Part shown: one piece after another, positions 36,925 to 44,744 of the stretch
Numbering within the stretch: position 1 is the stretch's first letter
Layout of the letters: the number at the start of each line of letters is the position of its first letter
Assembly: GCA_947442105.1 (NCBI GenBank)
Contig: CANEVH010000032.1
Span: forward strand, 1-44,744
Length of the DNA stretch: 44,744 nucleotides
Reading direction: 5' to 3'
DNA from: Comamonadaceae bacterium
GTDB taxonomy: Bacteria > Pseudomonadota > Gammaproteobacteria > Burkholderiales > Burkholderiaceae_C
Made by a program: the position numbers and the translations under genes
Notes under the pieces: generated by a model
The model's input: only the letters and a program-made list of their open reading frames with translations
Told to the model about the DNA's origin: nothing
Databases searched by the model: none

Positions 36925-37195
36925 TACCGTCGAAGCGATTGATGCGATTGGATTAGAGCGAGTGTATGATTGCAAGACGCCGACGACTAGGAGCATCTCC
37001 AGTCACTTTAGTCGGCCTCTACGGCGTTTTGATCTACCTTTGGGTTTGTGCGGAGTCGGCCATTTAGCCGACCCGCACGAATCGTAGCGATGTTGACCCA
37101 ATGGAAAATGGCGCGTTGATTTTGTCCAACGTGCCAATCCCGACCTCGCAAACTCTCTCACGTATTTGAGCGGACTGCCAAGGCAGGATTGCAAA
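36925..37195 (-). ncRNA. Candidate retron msr-msd RNA
   Basis: This 270-base span lies between the RT start and the FAD gene's 3' end, where a retron's RNA is expected, and is transcribed in the same direction. Two strong hairpins are present on the minus strand: 37048-37078 (12 bp, one bulged base, loop TAAATG) and 36979-37016 (outer GCCGAC/GTCGGC and inner GACTGGAG/CTCCTAGTC around ATG). A possible a1/a2 pair is TTGGCACG (37137-37130) with CGTGCCAA (36921-36914), 8 bp, but it reaches the RT start. I cannot place the branching G or define exact ends. Confidence 0.45.
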
Positions 37196-37215
37196 TAGCG
37201 TAAAGCCCAAGGTCC

Positions 37216-39033
37216 TCAAGGCACCAAGTCACAAGCCAGCGCCTCCGCTACCTTAATCCCATCCACCCCCGCCGACAAAATGCCTCCGGCGTAGCTGGCG
37301 CCTTCGCCCGCCGGATACAGGCCGCGTAAGTTGGTGCTTTGCAGGTCCTCGCCCCGTGGCATTTTGAGCGGGCTGGATGTGCGGGTTTCCACACCGGTGA
37401 GCACCGCGTCGGCCATGTCAAAGCCTTTGATCTTGCGGCCAAACACCGGAATGGCTTCGCGGATGGCTGCAATCGCATAGGCGGGCAGGCTGCTCGCCAA
37501 GTCCACCAGGTGCACCCCCGGCTTGTAGGACGGTTGCACCACGCCCAAAGCGCTGGACGCGCGCGCGGCCAAAAAGTCACCCACCAGTTGCCCCGGTGCG
37601 TCGTAGTTGGCGCCGGCTTGCACATAGGCGGCGGATTCGAGCGCGCGCTGAAACGCAATGCCGGCCATGGGGTGCGCGCGGCTGGCGCTGGGCGGCGCGC
37701 CGGCCAGCAGGGTTCTGGCCTCGGCGGCGTAGCGTGCGCCGTCCACCGGGCCAAAGGCCGCCACGAAGCTGGCCTCGTCGTGCGGGTAGTCGGCGGGGTC
37801 GATGCCGACCACGATGCCTGCGTTGGCGTTGCGCTCATTGCGCGAATACTGGCTCATTCCGTTGGTCACCACGCGTTCGGGCTCGGAGGTGGCGGCCACC
37901 ACCGTGCCGCCGGGGCACATGCAAAAGCTGTAGACGCTGCGCCCGTTGGCGGCGTGATGCACCAGTTTGTAGTCCGCCGCGCCTAGGAGCGGGTGCCCGG
38001 CGTGGCGGCCCCAGCGGGCGCGGTCTATCACGCCCTGCTGGTGCTCAATGCGAAAGCCCACCGAGAAGGGCTTGGCCTGCATAGCCACGCCGCGCGACCA
38101 CAGCATGGCAAAGGTATCGCGCGCGCTGTGGCCCAGCGCCATGACCACGTGGTCGGCGGCGAGTTCTTGCAGGGCGCCACTGGCCAGGTCCAGCACTTGC
38201 AGGCCGCAAATGCGCTGGGCTTGCCCGTCTGCGGTGGTGGCCGGAGTGGTGCGGATGTCCACCACCCGCTGGCCAAAGCGCACTTCGCCGCCCAGGGCGA
38301 TGATGCGCGCGCGCAGGTTTTCCACCACTTTGACGAGTTTGAAGGTGCCAATGTGCGGATGCGCCTCCACCAAGATCTCGGACGGCGCGCCCGCTTCCAC
38401 CAGCTCGTGCATCACCTTGCGCCCCAGGTGCCGTGGGTCTTTGATCTGGCTCCAGAGCTTGCCGTCGGAAAAAGTGCCCGCACCGCCTTCGCCAAACTGC
38501 ACATTGCTTTCGGGGTGCAGCGTGTGTTTGCGCCACAGGTCCCAGGTGTCTTTGGTGCGCTGGCGCACCGCCGGGCCGCGTTCGAGCACGATGGGCTTGA
38601 AGCCCATTTGCGCCAGCAGCAGCGCAGCAAACATGCCACACGGCCCAAAACCCACCACCACCGGTCGCAGCGGCATGCTGGCCGGGGCCTGGCGCACCGG
38701 GTGGTAGGCCATGTCGGGCGTGGCGCCAATGTGCGGGTGGCTCGCAAACTGCGCGAGCAAGCGCGCCTCCAGCACCGCGTCCAGCGCCACATCCACGATA
38801 AACACCGCCAGGATGTCGGCCTTGCGCGCGTCAAAACTGCGTTTAAACACCTGCAGTTGCGCAATATCGGTCTCAGTCACGCCCAGAGCCTGGGCGACCA
38901 TGCGCGTGAGCGTGTCCAGCGGGTGGATAACGGGGTGGCGGTCTGCCTCGGTTTCGCTGGGGGCGTCGGCGGCGCGCCGGGCAATGACCGGCAGGGCGGT
39001 CAGGGGCAGTTTGAGTTCGGTCAGGCGGATCAT
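37216..39033 (-). CDS. FAD-dependent dehydrogenase (uncharacterised, COG2509-like)
   Basis: 605 aa from the ATG at 39033 (MIRLTELKLPLTALPVIARR). The N-terminal domain (to about 110) is the small helper domain of this family; the Rossmann FAD motif VVVGFGPCGMFAALLLAQMG lies near 128-147. Other marks are NVQFGEGGAGTFSDGKLWSQ near 185, VVMALGHSARDTFAMLW near 305, and the C-terminal FAD contact LYPAGEGASYAGGILSAGVD near 585. The substrate is unknown. It is convergent with the hydrolase and forms the right chromosomal flank of the island; its 3' end is copied at remnants A and B. Confidence 0.88.
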   Translation of the reverse strand: MIRLTELKLPLTALPVIARRAADAPSETEADRHPVIHPLDTLTRMVAQALGVTETDIAQLQVFKRSFDARKADILAVFIVDVALDAVLEARLLAQFASHPHIGATPDMAYHPVRQAPASMPLRPVVVGFGPCGMFAALLLAQMGFKPIVLERGPAVRQRTKDTWDLWRKHTLHPESNVQFGEGGAGTFSDGKLWSQIKDPRHLGRKVMHELVEAGAPSEILVEAHPHIGTFKLVKVVENLRARIIALGGEVRFGQRVVDIRTTPATTADGQAQRICGLQVLDLASGALQELAADHVVMALGHSARDTFAMLWSRGVAMQAKPFSVGFRIEHQQGVIDRARWGRHAGHPLLGAADYKLVHHAANGRSVYSFCMCPGGTVVAATSEPERVVTNGMSQYSRNERNANAGIVVGIDPADYPHDEASFVAAFGPVDGARYAAEARTLLAGAPPSASRAHPMAGIAFQRALESAAYVQAGANYDAPGQLVGDFLAARASSALGVVQPSYKPGVHLVDLASSLPAYAIAAIREAIPVFGRKIKGFDMADAVLTGVETRTSSPLKMPRGEDLQSTNLRGLYPAGEGASYAGGILSAGVDGIKVAEALACDLVP

Positions 39034-39235
39034 GGGCAAGGGCTCGGGGTTATCAAGCAAGGGGCGGATGATAGTAGTGCTGGCTTAACCTACCCGCTGA
39101 CCGGCCCCTCGCGGCGACCACGCACCTTCGCGCCTGCGGGTTATGGTGGTCAGTGCCGCAGGCGTGAAACAATATCCCTACCTTGACCCCGCGCAGCCTG
39201 CGCTGCGCCCACCCGACCAACTTGTTACCAACTGC

Positions 39236-40198
39236 ATGAAACACATCGCTGCATCTCCTTCTTTCTACCCGCGCGACCTGCTGGGCTATGGCCGCACCCC
39301 ACCGCACGCCCAGTGGCCGCAACAAGCCCGCGTGGCGGTGCAGTTTGTGCTGAACTATGAAGAGGGCGGCGAAAACTCGGTGCTGCACGGCGACTCGGGC
39401 AGCGAGCAGTTTTTGTCCGAGATGTTCAGCCCGCCGTCCTTCCCCGACCGGCACCTCACCATGGAAGGCATTTACGAATACGGCTCGCGCGTGGGCGTGT
39501 GGCGCATATTGCGCGAGTTTGAGCGCCGGGGCCTGCCGCTTACCGTGTTTGGCGTGGGCATGGCGCTGGAGCGTTGCCCCGAGGTGGCGGCAGCCTTTGT
39601 CGAACTCGGCCACGAGATCGCCTGCCACGGCTGGCGCTGGATCAATTACCAGACGATTGACACCTCAGTCGAGGCCGAACACATGGCGCGCGGCCTGCAA
39701 GCGATTCAAAGCCTGACGGGCGCGCTGCCTGCCGGTTGGTACACCGGGCGCGACAGCCCCAACACCCGGCGCCTGCTCGCTGACCACGGCGGCCTGGAAT
39801 ACGACAGCGATTACTACGGCGACGACCTGCCGTTCTGGCTGCAGGTGCAAAAGACCGACGGCACGCTCGCGCCCCACTTGGTCGTGCCCTACACCTTGGA
39901 CTGCAACGACATGCGCTTTGCCCTGCCCCAGGGCTATTCGCACGGCGACGAATTCTTTGAGTACCTGCGCGACGCCTTTGACGTGCACTATGCCGAAGGC
40001 GCCGAACGCCCGTCCATGATGAGCATCGGCATGCACTGCCGCCTGCTGGGGCGCCCTGGCCGCATGCGCGCTTTGCAACGCTTTTTGGACCACGTGCAGG
40101 CGCACGACCGGGTGTGGGTGGCGCGCCGTGTGGACATCGCCCGCCACTGGAAGGCCGCGCATCCTTTTGACGCCGCCACCGCGTTTGTCTGGAAATGA
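39236..40198 (+). CDS. puuE: Allantoinase, PuuE type (polysaccharide-deacetylase fold)
   Basis: 320 aa from the ATG at 39236 (MKHIAASPSFYPRDLLGYGR). PuuE is a cofactor-free allantoinase that opens allantoin to allantoate. RVAVQFVLNYEEGGENSVLH near residue 31-50 and SPPSFPDRHLTMEGIYEYGS near 65 are family marks, as is ELGHEIACHGWRWINYQ near 125 and VVPYTLDCNDMRF near 220. It begins the ureide operon; uraD-allC starts 7 bases after it. Confidence 0.9.
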   Translation: MKHIAASPSFYPRDLLGYGRTPPHAQWPQQARVAVQFVLNYEEGGENSVLHGDSGSEQFLSEMFSPPSFPDRHLTMEGIYEYGSRVGVWRILREFERRGLPLTVFGVGMALERCPEVAAAFVELGHEIACHGWRWINYQTIDTSVEAEHMARGLQAIQSLTGALPAGWYTGRDSPNTRRLLADHGGLEYDSDYYGDDLPFWLQVQKTDGTLAPHLVVPYTLDCNDMRFALPQGYSHGDEFFEYLRDAFDVHYAEGAERPSMMSIGMHCRLLGRPGRMRALQRFLDHVQAHDRVWVARRVDIARHWKAAHPFDAATAFVWK

Positions 40199-40205
40199 GC
40201 CGCCT

Positions 40206-41978
40206 ATGCTGACGCTGGACCAACTCAACGCCGCCACCGCAGACGAATGCGTCGCCCTGCTGGACGGCACCTACGAACACTCCCCCTGGATTGCCCGGGC
40301 CGCTGCAGCACATCGTCCGTTTGCCAGCCTGGTGCACCTGAAACTGGCGCTGGCGCAGGTGGTGCGCGAAGCTGGGCAAGACGCCCAACTGGCGCTGATT
40401 CGCGCCCACCCCGAGCTGGCGGGCAAGGCCATGGTCAGCCAAACCCTGACGGCCGAGTCCACCAACGAACAAGGCAAAGCGGGCCTGACGGATTGCACGC
40501 CCGAAGAATTTGCCCGCCTCCAGCAGCTCAACGCCGCCTACAAGGCGCGCTTTGGCTTTCCCTTCATCCTGGCGGTGCGCGGGCCGCGCGGAGTGGGCTT
40601 GGACCGGGCCGAGATCATCGCCACCCTGGCGCGTCGCCTGGACAAGCACCCCGACTTCGAGCGCGCCGAGTGCCTGCGCAACATCCACCGCATTGCCGAA
40701 ATCCGGCTTAACGACAAGTTTGGCCACACGCCCGAGGCGGGCAACCTGGTGTGGGACTGGGCCGAGCGCCTGGCGCAGCACAGCGACTCTGGTTTTGCCG
40801 AGCGCGGCGAACTCACCGTCACCTACCTGACCGACGCGCACCGCGCCGCAGCGCGCGACTTGCAAGACTGGATGGGCGAGTGCGGCTTTGACGAGGTGAG
40901 GCAAGACGCCGTAGGCAATGTGGTGGGCGTCCACCACGGCCACGATCACGCGGCGCCGCGCCTGCTGACCGGCAGCCACTTTGACACCGTGCGCAACGGC
41001 GGCAAATACGACGGGCGCCTGGGCATTTTGGTGCCCATGGCCTGCGTGCGTGCGCTGCACCGCGCCGGGCGGCGCCTGCCGTTTGGCATCGAAGTAGTTG
41101 GCTTTTCGGAAGAGGAGGGCCAGCGCTACAAAGCGGTGTTTTTAGGCTCGGGCGCGCTCACCGGCCAGTTTGATATGGCGTGGCTGGACCAGCAAGACGC
41201 CGACGGCATCTCCATGCGCCAGGCCATGGCGCACGCCGGGCTGAACGTGGCTGACATTGCGTCCATCCAACGCGACCCGGCGCGCTACCGGGGTTTTGTA
41301 GAAGTGCACATCGAGCAAGGCCCAGTGCTCAACGCGCTGGACATGCCGCTGGGCATCGTCACTTCTATCAACGGCAGCGTGCGCTATTTGGGTGAGGTGA
41401 TTGGCATGGCCAGCCACGCCGGCACCACGCCCATGGACCAGCGCCGTGACGCGGCCACCGCCGTGGCCGAGCTGGCGCTGTTTGCGGAGAAACGTGCGGC
41501 CAGTACGCCCCAGGTGGTGGCCACTATGGGCATGCTGCAGGTGCCCAACGGCTCCATGAACGTAGTGCCGGGGCGCTGCACCTTCAGCATGGACGTGCGC
41601 GCCACCACCGACGCGGTGCGCGACGCCTGCGCCGACGACATCCGCGCCGAGCTGGCCGCCATCTGCGCGCGCCGGGGCTTGCACTTCAGGCTGGAGGAAA
41701 CCCTGCGCGCCGCCGCCGCCCCAAGTGACGCCGCCTGGCAGCAGCGCTGGGAGCGCGCGGTGCAGGCGCTGGGCCTGCCGCTGTTCCACCTGCCCAGTGG
41801 CGCCGGGCACGACGCCATGAAGCTGCACGAAATCATGCCCCAGGCCATGCTGTTTGTGCGCGGCCTCAACGCCGGTATCAGCCACAACCCGCTTGAATCC
41901 ATCACCAACGACGACGCCGAACTCTGCGTACGCGCCTTTGCCAACCTGCTTGACCAACTCGATACTGAACAAAAATGA
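40206..41978 (+). CDS. Fused OHCU decarboxylase / allantoate amidohydrolase
   Basis: 590 aa. Residues 1-165 are the UraD domain: IRAHPELAGKAM with the His and Pro near 60-70, FGFPFILAVRG near 115, and RLNDKFG near 160. Residues 175-590 are the M20-type amidohydrolase (AllC/hydantoinase-like): TGSHFDTVRNGGKYDGRLG near 258, the metal Glu pair GFSEEEGQRY near 300, FVEVHIEQGPVLN near 365, and GISHNPLES near 560. The fusion would join stereospecific OHCU decarboxylation, which yields S-allantoin, with allantoate hydrolysis. Both domains look intact. It overlaps the next gene by ATGA. Confidence 0.9.
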   Translation: MLTLDQLNAATADECVALLDGTYEHSPWIARAAAAHRPFASLVHLKLALAQVVREAGQDAQLALIRAHPELAGKAMVSQTLTAESTNEQGKAGLTDCTPEEFARLQQLNAAYKARFGFPFILAVRGPRGVGLDRAEIIATLARRLDKHPDFERAECLRNIHRIAEIRLNDKFGHTPEAGNLVWDWAERLAQHSDSGFAERGELTVTYLTDAHRAAARDLQDWMGECGFDEVRQDAVGNVVGVHHGHDHAAPRLLTGSHFDTVRNGGKYDGRLGILVPMACVRALHRAGRRLPFGIEVVGFSEEEGQRYKAVFLGSGALTGQFDMAWLDQQDADGISMRQAMAHAGLNVADIASIQRDPARYRGFVEVHIEQGPVLNALDMPLGIVTSINGSVRYLGEVIGMASHAGTTPMDQRRDAATAVAELALFAEKRAASTPQVVATMGMLQVPNGSMNVVPGRCTFSMDVRATTDAVRDACADDIRAELAAICARRGLHFRLEETLRAAAAPSDAAWQQRWERAVQALGLPLFHLPSGAGHDAMKLHEIMPQAMLFVRGLNAGISHNPLESITNDDAELCVRAFANLLDQLDTEQK

Positions 41979-43210
41979 CACAAGCGTCAATCAATTACGC
42001 CGCCCTTGACGCATGGGTTGACGCCCACTTTGACGAGGAAGTGCGCTTTTTGCAGCAACTCGTGCAAGTGCCCACCGACACACCACCGGGCAACAACGCG
42101 CCGCACGCCGAGCGCACCGCCGAGCTGCTGCACGCCTTTGGCTTTGAGTCCGAAAAGCACGCCCCCCCGGCGGCCGAGGTGCACGCCGCTGGCCTGCAAA
42201 GCATCACCAACCTGGTGGTGCGCCGCCACTACGGCGCGGGCCGCACCGTGGGCCTCAACGCCCACGGCGACGTGGTGCCCCCCGGCGAAGGCTGGACGCA
42301 CGACCCCTACGGCGGCGAGGTGCAAGACGGTCGCCTGTACGGTCGCGCTGCCGCCGTGAGCAAATGCGACTTCGCCACCTTTACCTTTGCCACCCGCGCC
42401 ATTGAGGCGCTGGGCGCGCCGCTCAAAGGCAGCGTGGAGCTGTACTTCACCTACGACGAAGAGTTTGGCGGCGAACTCGGCCCCGGTTGGCTCTTGCGCC
42501 AGGGCCTGATCAAACCCGATTTGCTGATTGGCGCGGCCTTTAGCTACCAAGTCATTACCGGGCACAACGGCTGCCTGCAAATGGAAGTGACCGTGCACGG
42601 CAAGATGGGCCACGCGGCAGTGCCCGAAACCGGTGTGGACGCCCTGCAAGCCGCCACCCGCATCCTCAACGCCCTGTACCACCAAAACACGCTGTACCAA
42701 CAAATCAGCAGCCAAGTGAAAGGCATCAACCACCCCTACCTGAACGTGGGTCTGATCGAAGGCGGCACCAATACCAACGTGGTGCCCGGCAAGGTGGTAC
42801 TCAAGCTCGATCGCCGCATGATCCCCGAAGAAAACCCGGCCGAGGTGGAAGCCACCCTGCGCCAGGTGATCGCCGACGCGGTGGCGCAATCACCCGGCAT
42901 CACGATCGAAGTCAAACGCCTGCTGCTGGCCCACGCGCTCAAACCCCTGCCGGGCAACCAGCCCCTGGTGCAGGCCCTGTGCCAGCACGCCAGCGCTGTG
43001 TTTGGCGAGCCGATTGAGGCCTCTGGCACGCCGCTCTATACCGACGCGCGCCTGTTCTGCGAACACGGCATCCCCGCCGTGCTCTACGGCTGCGGCCCCC
43101 GCACCGTGTCAGAGAGCAATGCCAAACGCGCCGACGAAAACATTGCACTCGACGACCTGCGCCGGGCGACCAAGGTGGTGGCGCGGGCGTTGGCGGATTT
43201 GTTGGCTTGA
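41975..43210 (+). CDS. M20-family amidohydrolase/peptidase
   Basis: 411 aa. Metal-binding marks: LNAHGDVVPPGEGW near residue 92, GRAAAVSKCDFATFTF near 122, and TYDEEFGGELGPGWLL near 160. The dimer-type lid domain has GKMGHAAVPETGVDALQAA near 205. This ArgE/DapE-like group is common in ureide operons of Comamonadaceae. The likely substrate is a ureido or N-carbamoyl compound (inference); a true deacylase cannot be excluded. It overlaps uraD-allC by four bases, so it is translationally coupled. Confidence 0.85.
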   Translation: MTQASINYAALDAWVDAHFDEEVRFLQQLVQVPTDTPPGNNAPHAERTAELLHAFGFESEKHAPPAAEVHAAGLQSITNLVVRRHYGAGRTVGLNAHGDVVPPGEGWTHDPYGGEVQDGRLYGRAAAVSKCDFATFTFATRAIEALGAPLKGSVELYFTYDEEFGGELGPGWLLRQGLIKPDLLIGAAFSYQVITGHNGCLQMEVTVHGKMGHAAVPETGVDALQAATRILNALYHQNTLYQQISSQVKGINHPYLNVGLIEGGTNTNVVPGKVVLKLDRRMIPEENPAEVEATLRQVIADAVAQSPGITIEVKRLLLAHALKPLPGNQPLVQALCQHASAVFGEPIEASGTPLYTDARLFCEHGIPAVLYGCGPRTVSESNAKRADENIALDDLRRATKVVARALADLLA

Positions 43211-43623
43211 GCGTGAGCGGTCATCGTTGCCCGAACCATGTCATCCGAATCATTTCCGCTCGAAAGGCGTCAAAGTCCGAATCCAAGTTTTACCTCTAGG
43301 TACACCATGCGCAAAGAATACGATTTCAGCTCGGCCCGGAAAAATCCTTACACGGCGCAACTCAAGTAGTCCGTCACCATCCGCCTTGATCCCGAGTCGA
43401 TCAGCTACTTCAGGTCGCTGTCGGAAGAAACCGGCATCCCCACCAAAGCTTGATCAACTTGTACTTGAAGGATTGCGCCGCTTAAAAAAAATCAACCTCA
43501 TTTGCGCGTAGCGATATCCGTCACGGTCAACTTATCTGCCGCGCGCCTGCAAACTTGTGCTGACAGACGGCGTTTATTGCCCCAGTCCGCAAAAACCTTT
43601 TTATAAATACTGAGTCACTATGT
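43211..43623. other. 413-base gap with decayed toxin-antitoxin remnant
   Basis: Apart from the BrnA-like pseudogene at 43307-43485 there is no gene. The part after 43486 is AT-richer and holds the likely promoter of the Hsp70 gene. No intact brnT-type toxin is present upstream of the remnant, which would be its usual place. Confidence 0.5.
43307..43485 (+). pseudogene. BrnA/CopG-type antitoxin pseudogene (stop plus frameshift)
   Basis: The frame begins MRKEYDFSSARKNPYTAQLK, then a TAG, then SVTIRLDPESISYFRSLSEE and TGIPTKA. The rest, SLINLYLKDCAA and a stop, is in another frame, so there is one stop and one frameshift. The restored sequence matches BrnA-like antitoxins: a ribbon-helix-helix with VTIRLD and 'SLINLYLRDCA'. 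No function remains. Confidence 0.85.
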
Positions 43624-44661
43624 ATGTATTTAGGAATTGACCTCGGAACCACCAACAGCCTTGCTGCGGTCTTTCGCGACGGAAAAACGGAATTGATCCA
43701 CAACGCCCATGGGCATGTGTTAACCCCCAGTGCTGTCAGCCTAGATGAAGGCGGCAACTGGCTGGTTGGGCTGGCAGCGCGCGAGCGCTTGAGCACACAC
43801 CCCCAACACACAGCCGTTGCTTTCAAACGATGGATGGGCACCGATAAGTTGACGCGACTTGGTAGCCGGGACTTCCGCGCTGAAGAACTGTCTGCGATGG
43901 TGCTGAAGTCCCTCAAACAAGATGCCGAGTGTTTTCTTGGCGCAGAAGTCACCGATGCCGTGGTTACGGTTCCGGCCTACTTCAATGATGTACAACGCCG
44001 CGCCACCAAGCACGCTGCGGAGTTGGCTGGCCTCAAGGTGGAGCGCTTGCTCAATGAACCGACTGCCGCAGGGCTGGCCTATGGATTGCAAGAGCGCAAG
44101 GATCACAGCACGTTTTTGGTATTTGACTTGGGTGGTGGCACATTTGATGTGTCGGTATTGGAGTACTTTGACGGCGTCGTCGAAGTACGCTCCAGCGCAG
44201 GCGATACGCGACTGGGTGGGGAAGACTTCGCGTCGGTCATAGAGAGCCTATTCCTCAAGAACTGCACACAAATAAGCGAGCGCGAACGCGAGCGAATCGT
44301 GGCATCCAAGTCACTTTGGCGCGTTGCAGAACAGGCAAAACGTGATTTGACCGATGCTGAGTATGCAGATATACGCTTTGCATGGAACGATGTAGAGTTT
44401 TACCACCGGATTGGGCGCACCGAATTTGAGTTGGCCAGTGAAGAGCTGATCAAGCGGCTACGCCGCCCTATCGAGCGTGCGCTAGCAGATGCACGTTTGT
44501 CGCCCCGCGAGCTATCGGAAATTGTTCTGGTCGGCGGTGCTACCCGCATGCCTTTGGTGCGGCAAACAGTAACTAGGCTTTTTCAGCGCTTGCCCCTTAA
44601 CAGGCTGCTGAAATACCTTCCGCCCTGTCCACGTCGGCAGCCTCTGAAGCGTTCTAGGTAA
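43624..44661 (+). pseudogene. hscC: HscC-like Hsp70 gene cut by an IS element
   Basis: The first 325 residues are the actin-like ATPase domain of an Hsp70: LGIDLGTTNSLAAVFRDG at the start, VVTVPAYFNDVQRRATKHAA near 110, LVFDLGGGTFDVSVLEYFDG near 170 and VLVGGATRMPLVRQTVT near 300. After QRLPL (44598) the sequence turns into 20 unrelated codons from the IS end, to TAA at 44661. The last part of the ATPase domain and the whole substrate-binding domain are missing. HscC-type Hsp70s are short DnaK paralogues with J-protein partners. No chaperone function is expected from this fragment. Confidence 0.85.
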
Positions 44662-44744
44662 ATACCGAATCACTGACCCATCCAGAGCCCACCATGCGCG
44701 GATCCGACACCTTCACCGAGAGTCTGTTCACCCTGCGCAAGCTG
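44599..44744 (+). mobile_element. Left end of an IS5-like element inside the hscC gene
   Basis: The junction is at about 44599, where the Hsp70 reading turns into foreign sequence. It begins with a terminal stretch around 'ggctgctgaaata' of the kind found at the ends of IS5-like elements, followed by the transposase gene. The right end is beyond the window. The exact inverted repeat and target duplication cannot be set without the other end. Confidence 0.65.
44694..44744 (+). CDS. IS5-like transposase, first 17 codons
   Basis: MRGSDTFTESLFTLRKL is the start of a DDE transposase N-terminal domain; from memory close relatives read 'MRGADTFTESLFT'. The rest is outside the window, so neither completeness nor family subgroup is certain. 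Confidence 0.7.
   Translation, partial: MRGSDTFTESLFTLRKL

Noticed and set aside
37003..37194. 63-codon minus frame (MQSCLGSPLK...) before the RT
   Set aside because: It lies across the hairpins of the RT leader and has no known motif; an RNA is more likely.
43271..43290. Third copy of the 117-bp repeat
   Set aside because: Only about 11 bases (aaagtccgaat) match; chance.

Overview
The window is high-GC, densely coded DNA that looks like a betaproteobacterium of the Comamonadaceae (Rhodoferax/Limnohabitans/Polaromonas type). This rests on Bug-family (TctC) binding proteins, a MatB-like synthetase, a liv-type transporter with an embedded acyl-CoA ligase, GC-rich REP-like hairpin repeats, and genes for dark-operative protochlorophyllide reductase (bchN, bchB, bchL). 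The last point implies that the lineage makes, or once made, bacteriochlorophyll. The taxonomy is inferred from gene content and motifs; no database was searched.

Layout. 1-2005: tail-less start of an IS630-type transposase, phosphatidylserine decarboxylase, LysR regulator. 2006-2491: two copies of a 117-bp repeat with strong hairpins. 2492-8858: glycolate-oxidase-like FAD enzyme, Bug solute receptor, malonyl-CoA-synthetase-like ligase, aminotransferase, YidD-like protein. 9072-17077 (minus): a complete high-affinity branched-chain/acid ABC uptake operon (livHMGF), an AMP-forming acyl-CoA ligase and two paralogous periplasmic receptors. 17198-19592: acyl-CoA thioesterase and, divergently, an Atm1-like exporter whose ATPase domain carries an in-frame GC-rich repeat insertion. 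19854-23681: compact bchNBL operon with no other photosynthesis gene in the window. 23726-30917: host-attachment-type protein, HypT-like LysR, GNAT, an AT-richer P-loop gene, pyrC, DUF3025, htpX, LysE exporter.

31011-37200 is the most unusual part. It is a stacked accessory island between two convergent chromosomal genes: a YiiX/YebB-type papain-like hydrolase (plus) and an FAD-dependent dehydrogenase (minus). The 3' end of the FAD gene occurs three times (two remnants plus the intact gene) and the 3' end of the hydrolase gene twice. These copies separate three cargoes: a membrane sterol-desaturase-family enzyme, a VapBC toxin-antitoxin pair, and a retron-like operon. That operon has a structured RNA region, a reverse transcriptase with YSDD, and a fused ATPase/TOPRIM-like effector. 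Copies of the FAD end differ almost only at silent positions, which suggests import of functional alleles by recombination through the flanks rather than decay in place.

39236-43210 is a purine-ring catabolic operon: PuuE-type allantoinase, a fused OHCU decarboxylase/allantoate amidohydrolase, and an M20 peptidase-like amidohydrolase. The right edge holds a broken BrnA-type antitoxin and an HscC-like Hsp70 gene cut by the left end of an IS5-like element.
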